From contig NZ_JABXWI010000032.1 in NCBI RefSeq assembly GCF_014930365.1, forward strand, positions 27,406-91,405: 64,000 nt of DNA, written 5' to 3'. Shown here one piece after another: positions 8,641 to 16,393 of the stretch (its first letter is position 1; each line of letters starts with the position of its first letter). Under the pieces are notes generated by a model. The model was not told the DNA's origin, made no database searches, and saw only the letters and a list, made by a program, of their open reading frames with translations. The DNA is from Streptomyces caniscabiei (lineage in GTDB: Bacteria > Actinomycetota > Actinomycetes > Streptomycetales > Streptomycetaceae). Both the position numbers and the translations under genes were made by a program.

Positions 8641-9809
8641 GGCAGTTCCTTCAGCCCGAGGTCGGTCAGCAGGTCGTGGGCGAGGCCGAGTTCGGCGGCG
8701 ATGCCGTCGGCGAGCTCGTCGCGGGTGGCGGGGCGCAGCCGGGGCGGCAGGGCCTGCCAGGTGTACGTCTCCACCTCCAGGTGCCGCGTCAGCGGTGCGG
8801 GGCCGGTGAGCAGGGCGTCGAGCGTGCGGCGCAGCACCGGCAGCGTGGAGGTGAGGGGCGGGGTGGGGGCGGCGTGCAGGGGGACGTGGAAGTGGGCCCG
8901 CCAGGGTGCGGTGTCGGGCAGGGGGCCGTCGTCCGCGAGGGCCTCGGCCAGGTCGTCGGTGCCGTACAGGCCGGCCGGCGTGCGGGTGCGGGTCTGGTGC
9001 AGGAAGCGGGGCTCGGCGAAGGCGGCCAGTGCGCGGCGGACCTCGGGCCGGTCGGGGTGCTCGGCGTGCAGGGCCGCCGACAGCTGGGTCTTGACCACGC
9101 GCACCCCGGCGGCGGTGAGCCGGTCGACGGCGGGCCCGGGTTCCTCGAAGGAGGTGGCCAGGTGGCAGGTGTCGACGCACACGCCGACCCGGTCGTGGCC
9201 GAGGGCGGTCAGCGGGCCGACGGCGTCGTCGAGGGTCTCCACCACGCAGCCGGGTTCGGGTTCGAGCGCGAGGCGGATGGAGCGGCCGGTGGCGTCGGCG
9301 ATGTCGTCCAGCCGCCGGGCCATCTCCCCGAGCCGGGCGTGGGCGCGTTGGTCGCGGGGGGTGCCGCAGCGGGTGCGCCAGGCCAGCGGCAGGGTGGAGA
9401 TGCTGCCCTCGGTGACGTCGTCGGGCAGCAGGGCGGCGAGGATCCGGGCGAGCGCGGTGGTGTGCTCCAGGCGTTCGGGATCGGCCCAGTCCGGCTGGTA
9501 GACGCGGTACTTGACCTCGCCCGTGCCGAACCCTTCGTAGGGGAAGCCGTTGAGGGTGACGACCTCCAGGCCGTGGCGGTCCAGTTCGGCGCGCAGCCGG
9601 GACAGGGCGCGCGGGTCGGTGTCCAGGGTGCGGGCGGCGCCCTCGGCCAGCCACAGGCCGACGCCGAGCCGTCGCACGCCGAGGCGGCGGCGCACCGGCG
9701 CGCAGTGGTCGCCGAGTTGGGCGAGGACGCCGTCGAGGTCCTCGGCGGGGTGCACGTTGGTGCAGTAGGCGAGGTGGACGACGCTGCCGTCGTCGTGCCG
9801 GAAACGCAT
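8637..9809 (-). CDS. eboE: EboE-like TIM-barrel protein (xylose-isomerase-like)
   Basis: A 390-aa protein matching the EboE branch of the xylose isomerase-like TIM-barrel family. Visible marks are AYCTNVHPAEDLD at the N-terminus, LNGFPYEGFG, the metal-site segment LALEPEPGC, GVCVDTCHLAT and HFHVPL. The latter motifs are the acidic and His ligands of the barrel. Ebo proteins are known from cyanobacteria, where the operon is needed to move scytonemin precursors out of the cytoplasm, and from other bacteria; chemistry is unsettled. ATG start at 9807-9809, three bases after the TatD gene stop; its 3' end overlaps EboF. Confidence 0.88.
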   Translation of the reverse strand: MRFRHDDGSVVHLAYCTNVHPAEDLDGVLAQLGDHCAPVRRRLGVRRLGVGLWLAEGAARTLDTDPRALSRLRAELDRHGLEVVTLNGFPYEGFGTGEVKYRVYQPDWADPERLEHTTALARILAALLPDDVTEGSISTLPLAWRTRCGTPRDQRAHARLGEMARRLDDIADATGRSIRLALEPEPGCVVETLDDAVGPLTALGHDRVGVCVDTCHLATSFEEPGPAVDRLTAAGVRVVKTQLSAALHAEHPDRPEVRRALAAFAEPRFLHQTRTRTPAGLYGTDDLAEALADDGPLPDTAPWRAHFHVPLHAAPTPPLTSTLPVLRRTLDALLTGPAPLTRHLEVETYTWQALPPRLRPATRDELADGIAAELGLAHDLLTDLGLKELP

Positions 9810-9812
9810 GGC

Positions 9813-10685
9813 TCACCGCCCGGCGGGGGTCGGTCGCGCGGAGGTGCCGCGCAGGACGGAGTTGCCCTGGTGGGTGGGTTCGGTGGCGGTGACGGAGAGG
9901 TCGAGGCGGCCGGAGAGGGAGTAGAAGGCGACCGGGTTGCGCCACAGCACGAGGTCCACGTCGTCCTCGTCGAAGCCCGCGGCGAGCATGGCGCGGCCCA
10001 CCTTCGCGGTCTTCAGCGGGTCGCTTCTGCCCCAGTCGGCGGCGGAGTTGACCAGCATCCGCTCGGGGCCGTACTCCTCGAGCACGGCCACCATCCGGTG
10101 CTCGTCCATCTTGGTGTCGGGGTACACCGAGAATCCCAGCCAGCAGCCGCTGTCCCGGGCGGCGGCGACCGTGGTCTCGTTCAGGTGGTCCAGCAGCACC
10201 CGGCCGGTGTCCAGCGCGGATTCGCGTACGACGTCCAGGGTGCGCCTGAGTCCGGCGAGTTTGTCGCGGTGCGGGGTGTGCACGAGGGCGGGCAGGCCGT
10301 GGTCGGCGGCGAGGTGCAGCTGGGCGGCGAGTGCGGTGTCCTCGGCCGGGGTCATCGCGTCGTAGCCGATCTCGCCGACGGCCACGACGCGGTCCTTGAC
10401 CAGGTAGCGGGGCAGTTCCTCCAGGACCGGCAGGCAGCGGGGGTCGTTGGCCTCCTTGGGGTTGAGGGCGATCGTGCAGTGGTGGGCGATGCCGTACTGG
10501 GCGGCTCTGAAGGGCTCCCAGCCCAGGAGGGTGTCGAAGTAGTCCACGAAGGAGGCGGGTGAGGTGCGGGGTTGGCCCTGCCAGAAGGAGGGTTCCACGA
10601 CCGCGCGGACGCCCGCGGCGTGCATGGCCTCGTAGTCGTCGGTGGTTCTGGAGGTCATGTGGATGTGTGGGTCGAAGATGCGCAT
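9813..10685 (-). CDS. eboB: TatD-family metal-dependent hydrolase, EboB-like
   Basis: A 290-aa amidohydrolase-fold protein. FDPHIHMTS carries the HxH metal ligands, AVGEIGYD the conserved Glu, and HTPHRDK and LDHLNE the later His ligands, as in TatD enzymes. TatD-like hydrolases act on phosphodiesters or lactone/ester bonds; the substrate here is unknown. The ATG at 10683-10685 has a clear GGAGGAG Shine-Dalgarno. It follows EboA but is separated by the 107-bp inverted-repeat element, which may have been inserted into the operon. Confidence 0.85.
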   Translation of the reverse strand: MRIFDPHIHMTSRTTDDYEAMHAAGVRAVVEPSFWQGQPRTSPASFVDYFDTLLGWEPFRAAQYGIAHHCTIALNPKEANDPRCLPVLEELPRYLVKDRVVAVGEIGYDAMTPAEDTALAAQLHLAADHGLPALVHTPHRDKLAGLRRTLDVVRESALDTGRVLLDHLNETTVAAARDSGCWLGFSVYPDTKMDEHRMVAVLEEYGPERMLVNSAADWGRSDPLKTAKVGRAMLAAGFDEDDVDLVLWRNPVAFYSLSGRLDLSVTATEPTHQGNSVLRGTSARPTPAGR

Positions 10686-10757
10686 CGGCGTTCTCCTCCG
10701 GCGGGGCCTTGGTGGGGTGCGGGTCGGTGGGGGCTTGTCGCGCGGGTCCTCGCGCCC

Positions 10758-10864
10758 CTAGGGCGTGTTGCGAAAGTCCCGTCGTTCGCCCGAAGGGCGG
10801 GCCTCGCGGCGAGAGTGCGTGCATGGCGTCGCGAGGCAGGCGGGACTTTCGCAACACGCCCTAG
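10758..10864. mobile_element. 107-bp MITE-like element with 24-bp perfect terminal inverted repeats
   Basis: Arms 10758-10781 and 10841-10864 are perfect inverted copies beginning CTAGGGCGTGTTGCGAAAG. The centre is a second hairpin-forming segment (GCCTCGCG near 10801 against CGCGAGGC near 10830). The arm sequence is of a kind I associate with small dispersed elements in streptomycete genomes. It has no coding capacity. The right arm supplies the TAG stop codon of the EboA gene, so the element probably inserted at the end of that gene. It could also act as a terminator or transcript-processing hairpin. Confidence 0.65.
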
Positions 10865-11415
10865 AGGGGCTCGGTCAGGGTGAGGACCCGGGTGAGGTCC
10901 TGGGGGATCGGGCGGCCCGCCGCGGTGCGTTCGGTGGCTTGGGCCCGCAGCATGCGGGTCAGCTCTGTGTCCCCGCGGGCTCGTTCGGCGAGCCCGGCGA
11001 TGCCGCTCACGGGGACGCCGGTGAACAGGCACTTCAGGACGGCGTGCCGCCAGGTGTGGGCGTCCAGGTGCCGGGCCGCGTACGGGCCGAGGGCGGCGGC
11101 CAGCAGGCTGGTGTCGTTGGTGCGCAGGGCGTCCTCCACCAGTGGCACCCCGGCCGCCGCCGGGAGGTCCAGGCGGGGCAGGGCCAGCAGGACGGCGCGG
11201 CGCTCGGCGGGCGTGCCCTGCCGGTACAGCAGGCTCACCTCGGCGGGGTCGGGGCGGGCGGCGGTCAGCAGCCGCACGCGGGCGTCGAGCGCGTCGGCGC
11301 CGCAGCGGCGGCCCGCTTCGGCGAAGCGCAGCGTCCAGCCGGGTGCGCGGGCGGCGGCCTGGGCGAGGGCCTGCTCCAGCCAGCTCTGCCGTGCGGTGTC
11401 GAACGCGGCGGTCAT
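10861..11415 (-). CDS. eboA: EboA-family protein
   Basis: A 184-aa helical protein with the EboA signatures RPDPAEVSLLYRQGTPAER, LAALGPYAARHL, HAVLKCLFTGVP and AAGRPIPQDLTRV. Members have no assigned reaction but mark Ebo operons, which are linked to export or membrane trafficking of small molecules. The ATG at 11413-11415 overlaps the preceding TIM-barrel gene stop (ATGA). The stop codon lies inside the inverted-repeat element at 10858-10864, so the original C-terminus may have been slightly different. Confidence 0.88.
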   Translation of the reverse strand: MTAAFDTARQSWLEQALAQAAARAPGWTLRFAEAGRRCGADALDARVRLLTAARPDPAEVSLLYRQGTPAERRAVLLALPRLDLPAAAGVPLVEDALRTNDTSLLAAALGPYAARHLDAHTWRHAVLKCLFTGVPVSGIAGLAERARGDTELTRMLRAQATERTAAGRPIPQDLTRVLTLTEPL

Positions 11416-12257
11416 CTCGTCCCTCCGTTGCGCAGGAAGTCCAGGGATTGCGCGGCGAGGGCGGGGCCGGCGTGGGAGTGCCGGGGCAGTTCCACCACGG
11501 TCAGTCCCTGGTAGCCGCTGTTCTCCAGGGCCCGCAGCACGGGCGGGAAGTCGATCTCGCCGTGGCCGAACGGCAGGTGCTCGTGCACCCCGCGCCGCAT
11601 GTCCTCGATCTGTACGTGCCTCAGCCAGGGCGCGGCCTGCCGCACGCACTCCTGCGGCGGGAGGGGCTCCAGGCACTGGCAGTGGCCGATGTCGAGCGTC
11701 AGGCCGAGCCCGTCGGGGTCACCGAGTTCGGTGCGCAGCCGGTGGAAGCCGGCGAGGTCGGCCAGCAGATGGCCGGGTTCCGGTTCGACGGCCAGCGGCA
11801 GTCCGGCCTCCTCTGCGGCCTCCAGCACCGGGGCGAGCGTGTCGGCGAGCCGTGTGTAGCCCGTGTCGGGGTCCACGCCGTCGGGCAGGGTCCCGCTGAA
11901 GAGGTGTACGGCGTGTGCGCCGAGGTCGGCGGCTACGCGGACCGCGCGGATCAGCAGCCGGACGCGGGCCCAGCGGCCGTCCTTCTCCTCGTCCAGCAGG
12001 CTGGGCCCGTGCTTGCGGCGTGGGTCGAGGACGTAGCGCGCGCCGGTCTCCACGGTCACGCCGAGCCCGAGAGCGTCCAGTCGCTGCCGTACGCGGCGGG
12101 TCCGGGCGGCGAGTTGCGGGGCGAACGGGTCGAGGTGCATGTGGTCGAGCGTCAGTCCGACGCCGTCGTAACCGAGGTCGGCCAGCAGGGCGAGGGCGTC
12201 GTCCAGGCGCAGGTCGGTCAGCCCGTTGGTGCCGTATCCCAGGCGCAGTCCGCTCAT
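11412..12257 (-). CDS. Sugar-phosphate isomerase/epimerase-like TIM-barrel protein
   Basis: A 281-aa AP-endonuclease-2/xylose-isomerase-like barrel. Ligand segments include VEPEPGHLL, LTLDIGHCQ, HVQIEDMRRG and FPFGHGEIDF-like (read as LPFGHGEIDF), then VVELPRHSH. It is distinct from the EboE-like gene and so a second barrel protein in the same operon. It may isomerise, epimerise or cleave a cyclitol or sugar moiety. ATG at 12255-12257 overlaps the UbiA stop (ATGA) and its own stop overlaps EboA, so it is tightly coupled. Confidence 0.85.
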   Translation of the reverse strand: MSGLRLGYGTNGLTDLRLDDALALLADLGYDGVGLTLDHMHLDPFAPQLAARTRRVRQRLDALGLGVTVETGARYVLDPRRKHGPSLLDEEKDGRWARVRLLIRAVRVAADLGAHAVHLFSGTLPDGVDPDTGYTRLADTLAPVLEAAEEAGLPLAVEPEPGHLLADLAGFHRLRTELGDPDGLGLTLDIGHCQCLEPLPPQECVRQAAPWLRHVQIEDMRRGVHEHLPFGHGEIDFPPVLRALENSGYQGLTVVELPRHSHAGPALAAQSLDFLRNGGTR

Positions 12258-13258
12258 GTCACGCTCACCCGGCGGGCCAGCCGCGCGGCGGCGGGCGCGA
12301 GCGCGGCCGTCAGCAGCCCCGTGCCGGGTGCGCCCGCGCGCGCGGCGAGGGCGCCCTGGAGCGGGATCATCGCCCGTATGCCCGCTCCGACGGCGCGCTG
12401 GGTCAGGGGTGGCGAGGGGTTGAGGGCGGCGTGCAGGAGAGGCCTGGCGACGGTGAGGGCGTAGCCGGCGGCCAGGGCGGCGGGCACGACGGCGGCCCGC
12501 CCGGCTGCGGGGGCGGCCTGGCCGGGTGCGGTGCCGGGGCGGCGGGTGAGGGCGGTGGTGAGGGCTGCCGCCGTGGCCAGGCCCAGCAGGGGGGCCGTCG
12601 CCGAGCCGCCCTCGGCCTCGCGGCGGGAGACCAGGGTGACGGCGCAGGTGTGGGCGCCGAGTGCGACCGCCGAGGGGAGGGCCGGGCGCAGGGCCCGCGT
12701 GGTGGCCGCGCCGAGCAGCAGGTCCAGGGAGCGGGCGGCGGCCATGGCGGCCGGTCCCGCCGCGGTGTGCTTCAGCTTCAGGTCGTACGCCCACACCGTC
12801 GCCGCGAGCGGTGCCGCGACGGCGAACGCGCTGCGGCCCGCGCAGGCGGCCAGGGCGAGGCCGGCCGCGGTGAGCGTCCCGGCCGCGGTGAGGGCGGCGC
12901 CGGGCCGGACGCGGCCGGAGGGCAGCGGCCGGTGCGCGCGGGTCACGGCGTCCTCCTCCCGGTCCGCCCAGTCGTTGAGCGCCATTCCCGCCTGGTACAG
13001 GCAAAGTGAGGTGCCCACCGCCAGGGCGGTACGGCGTCCGGGCCGTGCCCCGGCGGCCGCGGCCCCCGCGAGCGCGTCACCGGGGACCGTGAACAGCGCC
13101 GGGAGCCTGAGCAGTTCGGCCCAGGCCCGGACCCGCTCCGGGGCCGGGCGTCGCACGCCCCGGGCGGTGCCGGCGGACACCGGTCCGCGCGCCTGCCGGG
13201 CCTGCCCCTTCGGTCCCGTCGGTTCTGTCGGTCCCGGCGGTCCCGTCGGCGTGCTCAT
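12254..13258 (-). CDS. eboC: UbiA-family membrane prenyltransferase, EboC-like
   Basis: A 334-aa polytopic membrane protein with a disordered Pro/Gly-rich first 35 residues. The first UbiA Asp motif reads NDWADREEDA, followed by RPLPSGR, and the second region has YDLKLK. Alternating Ala/Leu-rich hydrophobic stretches give about seven to nine helices. UbiA enzymes transfer a polyprenyl chain from its diphosphate to an acceptor. Next to an inositol-phosphate synthase, the acceptor may be a cyclitol, giving a lipid carrier; this is inference. ATG at 13256-13258, overlapping the upstream synthase stop. Confidence 0.87.
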   Translation of the reverse strand: MSTPTGPPGPTEPTGPKGQARQARGPVSAGTARGVRRPAPERVRAWAELLRLPALFTVPGDALAGAAAAGARPGRRTALAVGTSLCLYQAGMALNDWADREEDAVTRAHRPLPSGRVRPGAALTAAGTLTAAGLALAACAGRSAFAVAAPLAATVWAYDLKLKHTAAGPAAMAAARSLDLLLGAATTRALRPALPSAVALGAHTCAVTLVSRREAEGGSATAPLLGLATAAALTTALTRRPGTAPGQAAPAAGRAAVVPAALAAGYALTVARPLLHAALNPSPPLTQRAVGAGIRAMIPLQGALAARAGAPGTGLLTAALAPAAARLARRVSVT

Positions 13259-14385
13259 CGGGGGTCCTTCAGGCGTTCGGCGAAGGCGAGCAGGTTGGCG
13301 TACTGCTCGGCCAGGGGGGCGGGGGCGCCGGGGTCGGGATCCTTGAAGTAGAAGGCGAGTTCGGGGCGTGGGCCGGACAGGCCGCGTTCCTGGGCGCGGG
13401 CGAGCAGCCTGGCCAGATCCAGGACCAGCGGGGCGGCCAGGGCCGAGTCGCAGCCCTGCCAGATCGTCTGCAGGACCATGCGGGCACCGAGGAAGCCGTC
13501 GAAGGCGACGTGGTCCCAGGCGGTCTTCCAGTCACCGAGCGCCGGTACGTCGTCGATGTGCACCTCGCCCTCGGGCGTCGTGCCGAGGGTGTCGGTGAGC
13601 ACCCGCTCCTTTCCGGCGTTCTTCGCGGCCGCCGCGGCCGGATCGGCGAGCGAGGCCCCGTCGCCGCCGCCCAGCAGGTTGGTACCGGACCAGGCCCGCA
13701 CGGCGAGCGCCCGCTGGGCGAACATCGGCCCGAGGACCGAACGGAGCAGCGTCTGCCCGGTCTTGCCGTCCTGGCCGGCGTACGGCAGACCCGTCACCGG
13801 CGCGGTCACGGCGAGTTGGGGGTGGCGCAGCCCGGTCGAGGGCGTGAAGTTGACGTAGGGGCAGCCGACGCGCAGGGCGGCGGCCGCGTACAGCGAGCTG
13901 GCGGGCCAGCCGCCCTGCTCGGGAGCGGGCTCGGTGCTGGCGACGTTCACCACGACGGTGCGGGCCGCGCCGGTGGTGTGCGCGAACTCCCGCAGGTGCC
14001 CGGCGAAGACGCCGGTCAGTTCCTCGTGGCCGCGTTCGTCACCGGGCAGGGGCCCGCCGGGGCGGATCCGCGCTTCGACGGCGGCCAGTTCCTCCTGCAC
14101 CGCGGCCGGCAGCCAGTGGGGCAGCACTTGCTGGGCGGCCAGTTCCTCCGCCCGCTTGGCCAGCGGGGTGTCGGCCGTGTCGTGGCCGCCGAAGACCAGC
14201 GAGGGCAGCGGGGGCAGGCCGCTGTCGGCGAAGGGCTCGGTCTCGGTGACCAGGCCGGTGGGCGGAATCAGACCGGCCGCCAGCGCGGCGCAGCCGGCGA
14301 TCGCCGTGGTGGCGACCGATCCGCGCGCCCCGATCAGCCACACACCGGTCGGCGCGGGGGCGGGAGTCTTCGGGTGAGGGGACAC
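13255..14385 (-). CDS. myo-Inositol-1(3)-phosphate synthase-like enzyme
   Basis: A 376-aa Ino1-family enzyme. The NAD loop is GVWLIGARGSVATT, and later conserved segments include NVASTEP, FTPSTG, WSGTNLLGGGDG and HVAFDGFLGARM. It should cyclise glucose 6-phosphate to inositol phosphate or a related cyclitol phosphate. I start it at GTG 14383-14385 because GGAGG sits seven bases upstream; an ATG at 14424 would lack one. It heads the leftward Ebo-like operon. In cyanobacterial ebo operons the cyclase position is held by a dehydroquinate-synthase-like EboD, so this may be the functional replacement. Confidence 0.85.
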   Translation of the reverse strand: MSPHPKTPAPAPTGVWLIGARGSVATTAIAGCAALAAGLIPPTGLVTETEPFADSGLPPLPSLVFGGHDTADTPLAKRAEELAAQQVLPHWLPAAVQEELAAVEARIRPGGPLPGDERGHEELTGVFAGHLREFAHTTGAARTVVVNVASTEPAPEQGGWPASSLYAAAALRVGCPYVNFTPSTGLRHPQLAVTAPVTGLPYAGQDGKTGQTLLRSVLGPMFAQRALAVRAWSGTNLLGGGDGASLADPAAAAAKNAGKERVLTDTLGTTPEGEVHIDDVPALGDWKTAWDHVAFDGFLGARMVLQTIWQGCDSALAAPLVLDLARLLARAQERGLSGPRPELAFYFKDPDPGAPAPLAEQYANLLAFAERLKDPR

Positions 14386-14591
14386 AGGCAGCCTCCAGTA
14401 GCGTCGGACGAGGCGGGTCGGCAAGCGGATGCCCGGTCAGAATGCCGAGCGGCCCGGCGGGCGGGCGTCGTTCTCCGGCGTGCGTCGAGCGAGCTCCGAG
14501 CCGGTCTGCGCCGGATGTGGTGCGCGGCTGGGGCTCTTCCTGTGGACGGCCGCAGGGGCGGCGGACTCATGGCCGCGGCCGGGGTGGCGGG

Positions 14592-14755
14592 GGCCGGTGG
14601 ATCCGGGGCCGGGTGGGGTCGGGGGGCGAGTGGGTCCGGGGCCGGGTGGATCCGGGGCCGGGTGGGGTCGGGGGGCGAGTGGGTCCGGGGCCGGGTGGAT
14701 CCGGGGCCGGGTGGGGTCGGGGGCGGGTGGGGTCGGGGGCGGGTGGTGGATCCGG
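14592..14755. repeat. G-rich tandem repeat, 49-bp period
   Basis: Three copies with GGATCC at 14599, 14648 and 14697 define a 49-bp period. The unit alternates GGGTCCGGGGCCGG and GGTGGGGTCGGGG segments and decays into shorter GGTCGGGGGCGG copies near 14720. Very strong G/C strand bias would allow G-quadruplexes on the + strand. The whole gap 14386-15137 (752 bases) otherwise shows no credible gene. Its right end must hold the promoter of the rightward methyltransferase-fold gene and its left end the promoter of the Ebo-like operon. Confidence 0.7.
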
Positions 14756-15137
14756 GGGCGCGCTGCCGTGTGCGGGAGCGGAGGATCCGGTTCATGGCCT
14801 GTGGTGGTGGGGCGATACTCACCGGCGTCGGCCGAGTGCCGCCGAGCCCGCCCTCACCCCTGTGCGCGCTCACTCCCCCGTCCGCACCCTCACCCCCCGT
14901 CCGCGCCCGCCTTCCCCCGTCGCCGTCGCCCCGGGGAGGGCCCCCGGCGGCAGGAGCGTCCACGGCTCGGATCGGTCACGGCTCGGAACGGTCGCCGTTG
15001 TCAAACCGGTGCGCCGGAACTCCAGCGGTGTCCGAGTCGCTCTCCAGGGCTGCGCCAAGGCCCGTCCCTACCGTGGTGGCCGGGTCCCTTCCGGCGGTTG
15101 GGACGCCCCTTTCCCGCTCCTGTCCTGGAGGAATCTG

Positions 15138-16223
15138 ATGCCCGAACTGCCGCCCCCGCACGTCGTCCGGGAAGCGGAGAAGGCCCGTGCGGATCTGCAG
15201 CGGCAGAGCCGTCAGCTGGCGCCTCCGCCGTTCGCCCTGCTGGAACTCGCCATGGGGTCCATGGTCACGCAGGCGTTGTATGCCGTGGCACGGCTGCGGG
15301 TCGCCGAGGCGCTCGTGGACGGTCCGCTCGGCGTCGAGCAGATCGCCGAGCGGACCGGCGCCGACGCCGACGCCCTGGGCCGGGTGCTGCGGCTGCTCGC
15401 CTCGCACGGTGTCTTCGCCGGACGGCCGGACGGCACGTACGAACTGACCCCGATGGCCGACGCGTTGCGCGCCGACCACCCCATGACGATGCGTGACATC
15501 GCCGTCCTGATGGGCCATCCCACACACTGGGACGACTGGAGCCGTCTGCTGGACTCCGTCGTCACCGGCGAGCCGAGCCTGCCCAAGCACCGCGGGATGG
15601 GTGCCTTCGAGTACCTGGAGCAGAACCCGGAGTACGGGGAGGTGTTCATCCGGGGCATGGGCAACATGTCGGACACCGAGACCGACCCGGTCGTCGCCGC
15701 GTACGACTTCTCGCGGTTCGGCACGGTCGTCGACTTCTGCGGCGGACGCGGCGGGCTGCTCTCCGGCATCCTGCGGCAGGCGCCCGGGGCGCGGGGCATC
15801 CTGTCCGACCCGCGGGTGGAGGGCAACGGCGCGGCCGAGTTCCTCGCCGGGCAGGGCGTCGCCGACCGCTGCACCACCCACGCCGGCGGGCTGTTCGACC
15901 CGGTGGTGGAGGGCGGGGACGCCTATGTGCTCAAGCACATCGTCCACGACTGGCCCGAGGAGCAGGCCCTGCAGATCCTGCGCAACATCCGGTCCGCGAT
16001 CCGGCCGGACGGCCGGCTGCTGCTGGTGGAGATGGTGATCCCGGAGGACGGCGACGGGCCGCACTCCGGCAAGCTCGTCGACCTGTGGCTGATGCTCCTG
16101 GTCGGCGGCCGGGAACGCACCGCCTCGCAGTACGCCGACCTGCTCCAGCGGGCCGGCTTCCGCCTGGAGCGTGTGGTGGAGACGGCGTCCGCGGTCTCGA
16201 TCGTCGAGGCGATCCCGGCCTGA
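15138..16223 (+). CDS. SAM-methyltransferase-fold enzyme, possible AlpH-type glutamylhydrazine-coupling enzyme
   Basis: A 361-aa class I O-methyltransferase-fold protein: an N-terminal dimerisation/winged-helix part (to about residue 165) and a Rossmann domain. The nucleotide loop reads VVDFCGGRGGLL, where typical enzymes have DVGGGxG, followed by LSDPRVEG. HIVHDWPEEQALQIL is the usual OMT helix with its catalytic-site His. In kinamycin biosynthesis a homologous methyltransferase-like protein (AlpH) attaches glutamylhydrazine without using SAM. With a diazo cassette next door, this is a good candidate. Otherwise it is a phenol O-methyltransferase. ATG at 15138 follows a good GGAGG. Single rightward gene with a terminator behind it. 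Confidence 0.82.
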   Translation: MPELPPPHVVREAEKARADLQRQSRQLAPPPFALLELAMGSMVTQALYAVARLRVAEALVDGPLGVEQIAERTGADADALGRVLRLLASHGVFAGRPDGTYELTPMADALRADHPMTMRDIAVLMGHPTHWDDWSRLLDSVVTGEPSLPKHRGMGAFEYLEQNPEYGEVFIRGMGNMSDTETDPVVAAYDFSRFGTVVDFCGGRGGLLSGILRQAPGARGILSDPRVEGNGAAEFLAGQGVADRCTTHAGGLFDPVVEGGDAYVLKHIVHDWPEEQALQILRNIRSAIRPDGRLLLVEMVIPEDGDGPHSGKLVDLWLMLLVGGRERTASQYADLLQRAGFRLERVVETASAVSIVEAIPA

Positions 16224-16240
16224 CCGGCCCGGCACGACGT

Positions 16241-16289
16241 ACGGCCCCCGTGGCACCCACCTGGACCAGGTGGGCGCCACGGGGGCCGT
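16241..16289. terminator. Bidirectional hairpin terminator after the methyltransferase-fold gene
   Basis: Arms ACGGCCCCCGTGGC (16241-16254) and GCCACGGGGGCCGT (16276-16289) are perfect complements, with an inner ACCCACCTGG/CCAGGTGGG stem, giving one long hairpin. It lies 18 bases after the rightward gene and before the leftward monooxygenase stop, where convergent transcription must end. Confidence 0.85.
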
Positions 16290-16393
16290 TGCCGTATCCG
16301 CGGGGGCCGTCCGCGTGCCGCGGGTTCCACGAACGCCGGAGCGGGGCACCGCGTCACCCGGTGCCCCGCTGCCCGCGCCCCGCCGCCCGACGG

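Noticed and set aside
7201..10857. A single 1218-codon frame on the - strand
   Set aside because: Its C-terminal part is the phosphoesterase, but the rest is the out-of-frame shadow of the EboE and TatD genes (Arg/Pro-rich, no motifs). The real start is the GTG at 8640 overlapping the EboE stop.
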